From: Pseudooceanicola spongiae
GTDB lineage: Bacteria; Pseudomonadota; Alphaproteobacteria; Rhodobacterales; Rhodobacteraceae
DNA: 64,000 bases
Direction of reading: 5' to 3'
Assembly (NCBI RefSeq): GCF_014899185.1
Contig: NZ_CP045201.1
Span: forward strand, 2,340,501-2,404,500
Notes under the pieces: generated by a model
The model's database searches: none
The model's input: only the letters and a program-made list of their open reading frames with translations
Told to the model about the DNA's origin: nothing
Program-made: the position numbers and the translations under genes
Shown: positions 10,701 to 17,697 of the stretch, in pieces
How the letters are laid out: every line of letters begins with the position of its first letter
Numbering within the stretch: position 1 is the first letter of the stretch

Positions 10701-10882
10701 GCTCTCAGGCGGCGTTCCTGAAGCCGATGGTGGTGACGCTGTGCTATGGGCTGGGGGTCGGGTTCTTCGTGGTGCTGCTGATCGTGCCCTCGCTGGTGGT
10801 GATCCAGCATGACCTCGCCCGCGCCTTTACAACCACGCGGCGGATGCTGAAGCACCGCTTCGCGCGGCGGGTGACCCGCTAG
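7748..10882 (+). CDS. RND efflux transporter permease
   Basis: A 1044-residue RND exporter. The first TM helix (ANLLLVGILAFGLYAATQI) is followed by two periplasmic porter domains and two TM bundles; the TM4 motif LGIIVDDAIVIAEH carries the conserved Asp pair. The usual GREEDP-like loop is replaced by RTQYMPD, which marks a different subfamily from the leftward permease. It forms a two-gene operon with the preceding adaptor (3-base gap) and a probable terminator follows at 10914-10939. No outer-membrane factor is encoded nearby. Substrate unknown. Confidence 0.92.
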   Translation: MGILRFFTRHGTAANLLLVGILAFGLYAATQIRTQYMPDVVVEAITVSVQWDDAAPEDIDKSILAVASPPLLAVEGVTELSAVAREGRARIELEFEPGWKLDRALRDVETAMPGASSLPEGAETPQISRSAWRDQVLDVVLSGDLDRPQMERLGEQLESALQRAGVTRASLRGLTAPRIAVIADQGALAEYGLTLSDLASAVGSEASQVSSGQLDSSSARLRAGTERRDADAIRKIEIETLQGPVPLDQLARIEVDSAGSGRAYFLEGRPAVSIGVERGVGGDALRIQSTVKEVADSFLATAPDGLKIDLIRNRAAEIGDRLALLVDNGVFGLLLVLGLLYLFLSPSAAIWVAAGIPVSVAAGIGLMWVSGQSLNMISLFALILCLGIIVDDAIVIAEHTEHRHRTLGEARPRAAERAAVRMLGPVLASTVTTIVAFLSLTFVGGHFGAFIGTIPFVVAAVLMASLAECFLVLPHHMAHGLNRLDSSWVGAPARLVTRGFDWMRHALFAPALRGVIRLRYAVVLLALAAVFQSLLMVTDRQVQWRFFSAPSTPTISANIAMRDGATRADTTAMLEELNRAAGVVRAQLKDQYGTDPVVFILSEIGGSAGRGLATSDDKDPDLIAAITMELVEEDRRPYGADVFIQALEAELKRPDALEVFSFRGGRFGPGGDSLDVVFYGQDLEQLKAASLALQSAMETVPEVTGVEDNLSFSGFDHALTLNGYGRALGFSAQSLASELKARISGITALSYLDGTRDATIEVELPEGSITAAYLDEIRLEAPTGEWVRLGEVVEVGASPAVSSLRREAGLNLIRVTGEVSDADATRAEDIMTELQQVTLPRIAQTYGVSYRLDGLAAQEEDFLSQAALGYAICLLGIYMALALVLGSWTQPFTIMAVVPFGVTGVIWGHYLWDLPMSIFSVVGLIGMSGIIVNDSIVLVSACAEKLPRRATIPAVIEATSERLRPVLLTTLTTVLGLAPLLFERSSQAAFLKPMVVTLCYGLGVGFFVVLLIVPSLVVIQHDLARAFTTTRRMLKHRFARRVTR

Positions 10883-10913
10883 CCCATTGTTTGCGCAAGG
10901 CCTGTCCTGCACG

Positions 10914-10939
10914 TGCGCCCTTCCCTGCGGGAGGGCGCA
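10914..10939 (+). terminator. Hairpin after the second RND operon
   Basis: TGCGCCCTTCCC (10914-10925) pairs with GGGAGGGCGCA (10929-10939) around a TGC loop, with one bulged base. The following sequence (AAATTGTTG) is only weakly T-rich, so this is a probable intrinsic terminator or 3' stabilising hairpin. Confidence 0.6.
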
Positions 10940-10957
10940 AAATTGTTGCGACTCTCG

Positions 10958-11008
10958 TCGTGATGCAATATAGAACATGTAGTTCTTTATTGAACACATC
11001 GATCACGA
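10958..11008. promoter_or_regulatory. Nested inverted repeats upstream of the flavin monooxygenase gene
   Basis: An outer 7-bp inverted repeat (TCGTGAT 10958-10964, ATCACGA 11002-11008) encloses alternating half-sites GAAC (10973-10976), GTTC (10982-10985) and GAAC (10992-10995). The 12-mer at 10984-10995, read on the minus strand as GTTCAATAAAGA, recurs at 47643-47654 upstream of the Rieske operon. These are likely promoter and IclR-type binding sequences for the gene starting at 11022, whose ribosome-binding site GGAGG lies just ahead of it. Confidence 0.5.
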
Positions 11009-11021
11009 GACGGAGGATGAC

Positions 11022-12149
11022 ATGCTGAAGATTGGGATCTGCGGCGGCGGCGTTGGCGGCCTGGTTGCGGCGATTGCCCTGCTGAAACAGGGGCATGACG
11101 TCACCGTCTTTGAACGCGCCCGCCAGTTCGGCCGCATTGGTGCCGATATCAACCTGACACCGAACGCGGTGCATGCCCTCGACGGTCTCGGCATCGGCGC
11201 GGCCCTCCGCGAAACCGCTGCGCGCCCGCACTACCGCATCAGCCGCACCTGGGACACGGGCGAGGAAACCTCGCGTCTGGAAATGCAGGGCGGTCGCTAT
11301 GACGCTCCGCAGCTGACGATCCACCGTGCCGACCTGATCACCGCTTTGTCGACGGCCCTACCCGAAGGTGTTCTGCGCCTCGGTTCCAGCATCGAAAAGG
11401 TTGAACCGGTTGAGAGCGGCGCGACAGTCACCCTCGCCGATGGCCGTAAACAAAGCTTTGATCTGGTGATCGGTGCCGATGGCATCCACTCCGAAGTGCG
11501 CCGTGTGCTGTTTGGTGAGGACGATCCGAAATACACCGGCCTCGTGTCCTATCGTGCTGTCTTCCCGCGGGAACGGGCGGTCGATATTCCCAATCTCGAC
11601 AGTTTCACCAAGTGGTGGGGCGCCAGTGCCGATCACCAGCTGGTGGTCTTTCCGCTGCTGCGCGGCGAGGAGGTGTTCGTCTTTGCCACCACTCCGCAGG
11701 AAGCCTGGTCCGAAGAGGGCTGGACCCTGCCCGGCGACATCGACGAGCTGCGCGCGATCTACGCCGGCTTCCACCCCGAGGCCCGCGCCATTCTGGACTG
11801 CTGCACCGAGGTCACCCGCTCGGCCCTGCATGTGCGCGAACCGATGGAGCGCTGGTCCAAGGGCCATGTGACGATCCTTGGCGACGCGGCGCACCCGATG
11901 GTGCCCTTCATGGCGCAGGGCGCGACGATGGCGATTGAGGACGGCGTCGTTCTGGCGCTGGCACTGGCCGGTACGGATGTCGCAGGCGTGCCCGCCGCGC
12001 TGGCGCGATACGAGGACGCCCGCCGTGACCGCACCGCCCGTGTGCAGCGCGGATCGCTGGCGAACGAATGGCTGAAGAAACCGGAAAACGCTGACTGGGT
12101 CTATGCTTACAAGGCCTGGGACGTGTTCGCGGACGACGCCGTGGCCTGA
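11022..12149 (+). CDS. FAD-dependent aromatic monooxygenase, NicC-like
   Basis: A 375-residue class A flavoprotein hydroxylase, cytosolic, expected to use NAD(P)H and O2 to hydroxylate a hydroxyaromatic ring. Visible motifs are the Rossmann fold GGGVGGLVAAIALLKQGHDV near the N-terminus, the DG motif region LVIGADGIHSEVRR, and the second FAD motif GDAAHPMVPFMAQGATMAIE. The closest family I recognise is 6-hydroxynicotinate 3-monooxygenase (NicC), from the KWW segment, the QEAW segment and the WVYAY C-terminus; salicylate-type hydroxylases are the alternative. Neighbours are two IclR regulators and a bicupin that could cleave the hydroxylated ring, but no other nicotinate-pathway gene is present. 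The monooxygenase call is firm, the substrate is not. Confidence 0.85.
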   Translation: MLKIGICGGGVGGLVAAIALLKQGHDVTVFERARQFGRIGADINLTPNAVHALDGLGIGAALRETAARPHYRISRTWDTGEETSRLEMQGGRYDAPQLTIHRADLITALSTALPEGVLRLGSSIEKVEPVESGATVTLADGRKQSFDLVIGADGIHSEVRRVLFGEDDPKYTGLVSYRAVFPRERAVDIPNLDSFTKWWGASADHQLVVFPLLRGEEVFVFATTPQEAWSEEGWTLPGDIDELRAIYAGFHPEARAILDCCTEVTRSALHVREPMERWSKGHVTILGDAAHPMVPFMAQGATMAIEDGVVLALALAGTDVAGVPAALARYEDARRDRTARVQRGSLANEWLKKPENADWVYAYKAWDVFADDAVA

Positions 12150-12179
12150 CCGGCTGCAAGAGGTTACCTCCCCGACTGG

Positions 12180-12212
12180 CCCCGGCACCTTGCGTGTCGG
12201 GGTCTTCTTTTT
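12180..12212 (+). terminator. Rho-independent terminator after the monooxygenase gene
   Basis: CCCCGGCAC (12180-12188) pairs with GTGTCGGGG (12194-12202), with one G-T pair, around a 5-base loop. TCTTCTTTTT follows directly, a canonical intrinsic terminator 30 bases after the stop codon. Confidence 0.85.
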
Positions 12213-12306
12213 GCACGGCCCCTTGGTTGCAACCGGTGCTTTCGGCGCAACTTTTCCGCGGGACCGCCGCCGGAACCTGCCTCGCCCCTTGCTATCGCAG
12301 GTGGGG

Positions 12307-12333
12307 CTGTTCAAAATATTAACGACTGTTCAT
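12307..12333. promoter_or_regulatory. Repeated CTGTTCA half-sites upstream of iclR
   Basis: CTGTTCAA (12307-12314) and CTGTTCAT (12326-12333) are direct repeats 19 bases apart, just upstream of the inferred start of the IclR gene. The same TGTTCA element occurs near 10990 (other strand) and at 47630 and 47642, so this may be an IclR autoregulatory site. Confidence 0.4.
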
Positions 12334-12360
12334 ATCTTGCCAGAAAGCGGAGCCGGTCCC

Positions 12361-13155
12361 ATCGAAGACGTTGCCGAACAAAAGACTGCCTACGACGTGC
12401 CGCCGGTGACACGGGCGTTCAACCTGCTGCGCTATATCGCGGCGGGCAATCGCTGTCGCAACATGTCGCGCGCGGCGGCGGATCTGAGCATCAATCGCAC
12501 CACGCTGATCCGTCTGCTGCACACGCTGCAACGCGAACAGATGATCGAGCTGGACCCCAAGGGCACCGGCTATTCGCTGTCCTACGGGGTGCTGGAGCTG
12601 GCCTCCAACCTGTTGTCGAGCCGCGATATTGTCCGGGTGTCGCGCCCGGTGCTGAGCCATCTTGCGGCCCAGACCGGGCTGTCGGCGCATCTGGGGGTGC
12701 TCTCGGGCACGGACGTGATCGTGCTGGTGCGCGAGACGCCGGATGTGCAGCTGGTCAGCAATATCCGCGAGGGCAGCCGCCTGCCCGCCCATGCCACGGT
12801 GATGGGGCGGATGATCCTGGCCAACATGCCGCGCGCCGAGGTCGAGGCGCTGCTGAAAGACTATAACTTCTCGGCCATTACCGAGAAAACAGCGACTACG
12901 ATGGAGAGCCTGGGGCGGCAGCTTGATGCGGATCTGGCCAGCGGTCTGGCGTGGTCTGTGGCGTTTTTCGAGCAGGGCATCGGGTCCTGCGCCGGGGTTG
13001 TGCGCGACCATGAGGGCACGCCGATTGCGGCGATCAGCGTCTCTGGCCAGCAGGCGGTGTTTGACGAGGACGCGCCGGAGCGTGGCTTGATCGCTGACGC
13101 GGTGCGCCTCGCGGCAGAGCGGCTGTCCTCGATCATGGGGCATATCGCGGTCTGA
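12361..13155 (+). CDS. IclR family transcriptional regulator, probable ATC start
   Basis: An IclR protein with an N-terminal winged HTH (PPVTRAFNLL to INRTTLIRLLHTLQRE) and a C-terminal effector-binding domain (LSAHLGVLSGTDVIVLVRET, SRLPAHATVMGRM). No ATG lies between the upstream gene and the HTH. Frame and alignment with the paralogue at 32929-33726, which begins 13 residues before VPPVTRA, point to the ATC at 12361, preceded by AGCGGAG (12346-12352) with 8 bases spacing. TTG at 12337 and GTG at 12301 are alternatives, but the latter lies inside the repeated TGTTCA region. It probably controls the adjacent monooxygenase and, through shared motifs, perhaps the Rieske operon. Family certain; start uncertain. 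Confidence 0.85.
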   Translation: MEDVAEQKTAYDVPPVTRAFNLLRYIAAGNRCRNMSRAAADLSINRTTLIRLLHTLQREQMIELDPKGTGYSLSYGVLELASNLLSSRDIVRVSRPVLSHLAAQTGLSAHLGVLSGTDVIVLVRETPDVQLVSNIREGSRLPAHATVMGRMILANMPRAEVEALLKDYNFSAITEKTATTMESLGRQLDADLASGLAWSVAFFEQGIGSCAGVVRDHEGTPIAAISVSGQQAVFDEDAPERGLIADAVRLAAERLSSIMGHIAV

Positions 13156-13935
13156 TCAGGCAGCGCCATCCCAGCCCAGCAGGGTCGAGATGCGCCGCGC
13201 CGTGGCGATCAGGTCGTCGCGCAGGGTGCCTGTGATCATCCTCTGAGTCTCGCTCGACTGTGGGGCGGTGACGTTGATAGCGGCGACGACGCGCCCTGTC
13301 ATGTCGCGCAGAGGGGCGGCAGCTGAGACGATACCGGCCTCGAAATCCCCTGTATGAACAACCGCTTGGGCATGGGAATCCTCAGCTGCCTGGCGCAGGA
13401 TACCGGGCAGCGACGGCCCTTTGCCACGGGTCCCGTCAGAGCGGAACAGGGCGACCAGCTCCTCCTCTGACAGATCTGCCAGCAGGACGCGGCCCATGGT
13501 GGTGGCGCGGGCGGGCAAGCGGCTGCCGACCTGCACGATCGAGGTGTCGCGCTGCGGCCCCGGCACCCGCAGGACATAGAGCACCGAGCTCCCCTCCAGC
13601 ACGCCCAGATGCGCCGACCAGCCGATGCGGTCGCGCATCCGCTCCAGCTCAGGCTGAGCGATTTCAACGACTTCGCGGGTGGCGACATAGCCATAGGTCA
13701 AGCGCAGCACACCGGGGCCGAGGGAATAGAGCTGGCTGCGCTGGTCATGCAGCAGGCAGCCCGCTTCGTTCAGCGTGTAGACGGTGCGGAAGGCGGCAGA
13801 GCGGGTGATGCCCAGAGCAGCAGCAATATCGCTGAGCGACAGGGCTGAGCGATCCGGCGTGAACAATTTCAGCACCCCGAGGCCGCGCATCAGCCCGGGC
13901 ACCAAATATCTGTCTTCGCTGCGATTTTCGACCAT
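13156..13935 (-). CDS. IclR family transcriptional regulator
   Basis: A 259-residue IclR regulator: winged HTH at about 12-75 (LSLSDIAAALGITRSAAFRT) and effector domain (IGWSAHLGVLEGSSVLYVLR, SRLPARATTMGRVLLADL). It is less similar to the other two IclR proteins of the window than those are to each other. It is convergent with the preceding iclR (stops nearly adjacent) and divergent from the bicupin gene at 14080, its most likely target; the palindrome ACATGCCATGT at 14003-14013 lies between them. Confidence 0.9.
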   Translation of the reverse strand: MVENRSEDRYLVPGLMRGLGVLKLFTPDRSALSLSDIAAALGITRSAAFRTVYTLNEAGCLLHDQRSQLYSLGPGVLRLTYGYVATREVVEIAQPELERMRDRIGWSAHLGVLEGSSVLYVLRVPGPQRDTSIVQVGSRLPARATTMGRVLLADLSEEELVALFRSDGTRGKGPSLPGILRQAAEDSHAQAVVHTGDFEAGIVSAAAPLRDMTGRVVAAINVTAPQSSETQRMITGTLRDDLIATARRISTLLGWDGAA

Positions 13936-14002
13936 TCTGCCCGTCTCCCGTCGTGCCGCGGCATAGGGATTCGGGACCGCAGCGTTTCACCAGTAAAACA
14001 CG

Positions 14003-14013
14003 ACATGCCATGT
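14003..14013. promoter_or_regulatory. Palindrome in the iclR-bicupin intergenic region
   Basis: ACATG-C-CATGT is a perfect 11-base dyad located 67 bases from each divergent start codon (13935 minus strand, 14080 plus strand). Position and symmetry suggest an IclR operator. No other copy was noticed. Confidence 0.4.
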
Positions 14014-14079
14014 AAAACGCAAGACGCGTAGTTTGGGATCAGAGCGAAAACAGACTGCAACATCGAAGAGGATGGCATC

Positions 14080-15027
14080 ATGACGGTTCAGGATACTGCA
14101 TTCAAAACCCTTAAGGACGCGTTGAAGGCCCATACGGGGCGCTTTGTCGACAAGACCTTCGACTGGCATGCCTTCCCCTCGAACGAAGGCTTTGACGATC
14201 TGTCGCGCGCGCAGATGCGCTATATCGGTGCCGGTGGCTCGCCCAAGGTCGGCGACACCAGCACGCTGAAACCGGATCATTTCACCGTCTCGCTGATCTA
14301 CAAGGAGCCGGGCAAATACGCCGCCTGCCACAGCCACGAGATCGAGGAGTCCTTCCTGATCATCGACGGCGCGCTGATCGTCGGCTGGGAAAAGGACGGC
14401 GAAGTCGTCGAGGTCAACCTTGGCCCGAAAGACATGATCCTGAACGCCCGCGAAATCGGCCACGGTTTCCGCGTTGACGGGGTTGAGCCGGTGATGATGT
14501 CGATCAGCGTCGATGTCGGCAAACCGCTGCCCCCGGTCTACCACTACCACCCCAAGGAACACGCGCCGGAGCTGGCGCGCGCCTTTGGGGCCGAGCCGGG
14601 CAAGACCTTGAAATTCGACGCAAATGGCGATCACCCGCTGCAAAAGCTGATGGGCAACTACGTCGTGCGCCACAGTGAGCTTGAGACCCGCTGGGACGAC
14701 GCTGGCTTTACCCGCAAGATCTATTGCGGCCCCGGTGGCGTCGAGACCGACACCTGCCGCAAGGAGATGCTGGGCATCCCCAGCCGCGTTGGCGTGAAGC
14801 CCTTCGTGCGCGACGTGGAAGACGCGTTCATGGTGCTGGAAGGGTCGCTGATTGTCGGCTGGGAAGAGGACGGCGAAACCGTCGAGACCGAGCTTGGGCC
14901 GCGCGATCTGGTCAAGACCCCCGCCGGGCGCAAGCACTGGTTCCGCAACAATGGCGCACAGGCTGCGACCGTCTGGTACCTGATCGGCTCGGCCGAGCCG
15001 GAACTGGTGAAGTTCGAAGCCGCATAA
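14080..15027 (+). CDS. Bicupin, possible aromatic-ring dioxygenase
   Basis: A 315-residue protein with two cupin domains. The N-terminal cupin (about 70-145) carries the metal-ligand pattern HSHEIEESF with a distal GHGF histidine; the C-terminal cupin (about 215-300) has DAFMVLEGSLIVGWEEDGE and RKHWF, and its first histidines are replaced, so it is probably structural. The parallel segments LIVGWEKDGEVVEVNLGPKD and LIVGWEEDGETVETELGPRD show internal duplication. Bicupins of this size include gentisate and salicylate ring-cleavage dioxygenases; the neighbouring NicC-like hydroxylase fits cleavage of a hydroxylated ring, but that is inference. A strong terminator follows. Confidence 0.75.
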   Translation: MTVQDTAFKTLKDALKAHTGRFVDKTFDWHAFPSNEGFDDLSRAQMRYIGAGGSPKVGDTSTLKPDHFTVSLIYKEPGKYAACHSHEIEESFLIIDGALIVGWEKDGEVVEVNLGPKDMILNAREIGHGFRVDGVEPVMMSISVDVGKPLPPVYHYHPKEHAPELARAFGAEPGKTLKFDANGDHPLQKLMGNYVVRHSELETRWDDAGFTRKIYCGPGGVETDTCRKEMLGIPSRVGVKPFVRDVEDAFMVLEGSLIVGWEEDGETVETELGPRDLVKTPAGRKHWFRNNGAQAATVWYLIGSAEPELVKFEAA

Positions 15028-15047
15028 GCAAACCCACTCACGGGCTG

Positions 15048-15080
15048 GGCCGCTCCTCGGGGATGGGGGGCGGCCTTTTT
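15048..15080 (+). terminator. Rho-independent terminator after the bicupin gene
   Basis: GGCCGC (15048-15053) pairs with GCGGCC (15070-15075), extendable inward by three more pairs including a G-T, followed by TTTTT (15076-15080). It lies 20 bases after the stop codon. Confidence 0.85.
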
Positions 15081-15165
15081 GCGTTCTGGGGAGGTGTCGG
15101 TGGGGTTTGCGGCGAAATGGGCCGCGACTCAGGGGTTAACTGAGGAAAACGGCGATTCCGCACGT

Positions 15166-15194
15166 CGGTATCCGGTCGGTATCAGAACGGTATC
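15166..15194. repeat. Three CGGTATC heptamers with an 11-bp period
   Basis: CGGTATC occurs at 15166-15172, 15177-15183 and 15188-15194, each start exactly 11 bases after the last. They lie between convergent genes (bicupin stop 15027, CHAP gene stop 15315), beyond the bicupin terminator. Two GGTTAAC copies flank them (15134-15140, 15225-15231). No gene was found in this 287-base stretch. Confidence 0.6.
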
Positions 15195-15314
15195 TGAACA
15201 GTGCGAAAATGCGGCTGGCGCATTGGTTAACGCGCCGTCCTGCACCCTGCAGAAAATGCCCTGATCGGGCGTGTTCTGGCGGAGCAGAGGCGCGCGGCCC
15301 CTGCCCTCAGCAGA

Positions 15315-15866
15315 TCACTTCTTGGCCGGGGCGGGCAGGATGAAGCCATGCGTCGGGTAGACGCTGCCGAACTGGTTGGGATTGCTTTCAAGGCGCACCT
15401 TGGTCCAGTCATTCTTTTCGGACACATCGATCACGTCCATGGCGACCGAAATCTCGTTGCGCTCCCAGTTGGCGTGGTCGATCAGGATCTCGCGGTTCGA
15501 CTTGATGCCGGAGACGACAGCGACATGGCCCAGCGGCATCGAACGGGTTGCCTGAAAGGCCATCACGGCGCCGACTTTCGGCTGTTGTGCCTGCACGAAC
15601 TTGTCGCGGGCCTGATCCCACCAGGTCTTGGCATCGCCGTAAAGCTCGATCCCGCTGACGTTGCGCGCAAAGGGCACACACCAGACGCGTCGGCCCGCGG
15701 CCTTGAGGCTCTGAACCTCGGCGAAGGCCATGGCCTCGCGGTCGGGGTCCAGACCAGACGACATGGTCTGGGAAGAGGGGGTTTGCGAACAGGCCGCAGC
15801 GGTCAGAAGGAGTGCGCAGAGTATTGGCAGCTTGAGCCAAGGCGCACGGGCGTATTTAACGCTCAT
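15315..15866 (-). CDS. CHAP domain lipoprotein, putative peptidoglycan amidase/endopeptidase
   Basis: A 183-residue protein with an N-terminal signal (ILCALLLTAAAC) ending in a plausible lipobox Cys26. The mature part is a CHAP (NlpC/P60-like) domain: catalytic Cys63 in WCVPFARNVSG, His114 in PLGHVAVV, and a polar third residue around His131-Asn133. CHAP enzymes cut peptidoglycan peptides or amide bonds; a lipoprotein form would act on the wall from the periplasm. It is a single gene with no functional link to its neighbours, probably housekeeping. Confidence 0.8.
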   Translation of the reverse strand: MSVKYARAPWLKLPILCALLLTAAACSQTPSSQTMSSGLDPDREAMAFAEVQSLKAAGRRVWCVPFARNVSGIELYGDAKTWWDQARDKFVQAQQPKVGAVMAFQATRSMPLGHVAVVSGIKSNREILIDHANWERNEISVAMDVIDVSEKNDWTKVRLESNPNQFGSVYPTHGFILPAPAKK

Positions 15867-16212
15867 TCGATCTCTCTAGGTCTAGGTATGCAAACAGGCC
15901 CCTGTCCCGAGCGGCCCTGCCAGACCATCGGAAATTTCATGGTAAATTCAAAGTGCGCAATTGGTGAACGGCGGGTTTTCGCCGCCCCTTTCTGCGCCAG
16001 CGCACAACGCCTACGCAGTTTCGTATAGGTTTACTGAGGAAAGCCTTATTTTATTGGCCAGCGGCCAGCCGCCGAGCGGCGGTTTCCGGGGCCTTCCGGC
16101 GCAATTTCTGGGGAGTTTTGGGCGGTTTCGCCTCATCACGTGGTTAATATCGCGCGTGATGAGGCGGATTCGTGGTGAACTTTTTCGTGCGTGGCGCGTT
16201 AGCTGAGGTTGA
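15867..16212. other. Intergenic region with a 12-bp perfect inverted repeat
   Basis: These 346 bases carry no convincing gene. The part near 15867-16060 should contain the CHAP gene promoter and is locally AT-richer. At 16129-16140 and 16155-16166 a perfect 12-base inverted repeat (CGCCTCATCACG and its complement) encloses a 14-base loop TGGTTAATATCGCG; no T-run follows. A smaller hairpin CCGCC-GAGC-GGCGG lies at 16069-16082. Confidence 0.5.
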
Positions 16213-17697
16213 TCACACCAGTTTGCGCCCGCCCGCGTCGAGGAACCATTCATCCGGGTAGGGATACCACCAGTCGTGGCGTTTGGGTGTGTGATCGAGG
16301 ATCACCATCTTCGAGCGGCGGAACGCATCCAACCCCTGACGCCCCAGTTCGCGGCCCATGCCGGAGGCTTTCCAGCCACCAAACGGCAGCGCGTCGTTGT
16401 CGATCATCGGGTTGTTGATCCAGACCATTCCAGCCTCAAGCCGTTCCGATGCCTCATGTGCTTCGGCGAGGTCGGTGGTGAAGATTGCAGCGCCAAGGCC
16501 GAAGGGACTGTCGTTGGCGGCGCTGATGGCGGCGTCGAAGTCGGGAACGCGGCAGATGGCGGCGACGGGGCCGAAGCATTCCTCGTGCAGGATATCCATT
16601 TGCGGGGTGCAGTCGGTGAGGATGGTGGGGGCATAGAACCAGCCCGGGCCGTAATCGCCGCGCGTGCCGCCGGTGATCAGGGTCGCACCCTTGGCCAGCG
16701 CATCGGCGACGAGGCGTTCGACCTTGGCGCGCGCGGGCTCACTGACAAGGGGGCCGATTTCGGATTTGGCGAGGCCGTTGCCGATGCGCAGGGCTTCGGT
16801 CTGGGATTTGAACTTGGCCACGAAGGCGTCGTGGATTTCGTCGACGACATAGAGGCGCTCGGTGGAGGTGCAGACCTGCCCGGTGAGGTGGAAGGCGCCG
16901 GTGACGGCCCCGGCGGCCGCGATCTCGACAGGGGCGGAGGCGGTGATGATCATCGGGTCGGAGCCGCCCGCCTCGATCACCGCCGGTTTCATCTGCGCGC
17001 CCGCGGCGGCGGCGACGGCGCGGCCTGCGGCGACGGAGCCGGTGAAGGCGACGGCGTGGGTCTGCGGGCTTTCGACCAGAGCCTTGCCGGTGGCGGCCCC
17101 GCCGGGCAGGCAGGCGACGAGGCCCTCGGGGAGGTCATCGAAGACGCGGCAGAAGTCGAGGGTCGAGAGGGTGGTGGCTTCGGCGGGTTTGATGATGCAG
17201 CCGTTGCCTGCGGCCAGCGACGCCGCGACCGTCCAGCACATCAGCAGGACCGGAAAGTTGAAGGGCATGATGTGGACCGACACGCCGAGCGGTTCGTAGC
17301 GGGCGTATTGCAGCGAGCCTGATTGCGTGGTCCCGGCGATCTTGCCCGCGTCGTCGCGCGCCATTTCGGCGTAGTAGCGGAAGACCGGCGCGACGTTGGC
17401 CAGCTCGCCTATCGCCTCGGGGTAGGGTTTGCCCATCTCGCGGCTCATCAGGATGGCGCAGTCGGTGAAATCACTGGACTCGATGCGGTTGGCGAGGCGG
17501 TGCAGGATCTGCGCGCGACTCTTGGCATCGACCTTTTTCCAGAGGGCCTGAGCGGCGTTGACGCGGGTGATCGTGTCGGTGAGTTCGGTTTCCGTCACCT
17601 CGACCCGGTGGCCGACGGTGTCGAGCGTGGCGGGGTCGATGACGGGGTGCTTTTGGCCTGCGGAGGGGCGCAGGCCGGGGGAGAGGTAATAGGTCAT
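16213..17697 (-). CDS. NAD(P)-dependent aldehyde dehydrogenase
   Basis: A 494-residue ALDH-superfamily enzyme oxidising an aldehyde to the acid. Catalytic Cys276 lies in TGQVCTSTERLYV, the general base Glu242 in IEAGGSDPMI (the usual ELGGK is altered to EAGGS), and the oxyanion Asn147 in MPFNFP. It ends the leftward potDBCA-GT-cupin-cupin operon, overlapping the second cupin by 4 bp. Context suggests an amino- or semialdehyde derived from the imported compound. The family is firm and the substrate unknown; the EAGGS change may mark a subfamily. Confidence 0.9.
   Translation of the reverse strand: MTYYLSPGLRPSAGQKHPVIDPATLDTVGHRVEVTETELTDTITRVNAAQALWKKVDAKSRAQILHRLANRIESSDFTDCAILMSREMGKPYPEAIGELANVAPVFRYYAEMARDDAGKIAGTTQSGSLQYARYEPLGVSVHIMPFNFPVLLMCWTVAASLAAGNGCIIKPAEATTLSTLDFCRVFDDLPEGLVACLPGGAATGKALVESPQTHAVAFTGSVAAGRAVAAAAGAQMKPAVIEAGGSDPMIITASAPVEIAAAGAVTGAFHLTGQVCTSTERLYVVDEIHDAFVAKFKSQTEALRIGNGLAKSEIGPLVSEPARAKVERLVADALAKGATLITGGTRGDYGPGWFYAPTILTDCTPQMDILHEECFGPVAAICRVPDFDAAISAANDSPFGLGAAIFTTDLAEAHEASERLEAGMVWINNPMIDNDALPFGGWKASGMGRELGRQGLDAFRRSKMVILDHTPKRHDWWYPYPDEWFLDAGGRKLV

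Noticed and set aside
8399-10999. Long open frame (about 866 codons) opposite the rightward RND permease
   Set aside because: Antisense shadow in GC-rich DNA with low-complexity His/Gln/Arg composition; the sense gene is unambiguous.
12103-12360. N-terminal extension of the IclR gene back to ATG 12103
   Set aside because: The extension would overlap the monooxygenase coding end, run through a strong terminator (12180-12212) and add no domain.
11022-15027. A complete nicotinate degradation cluster
   Set aside because: Only the NicC-like hydroxylase fits. No NicX, NicD, NicF or NicE homologue is visible, and the Rieske operon does not supply them.
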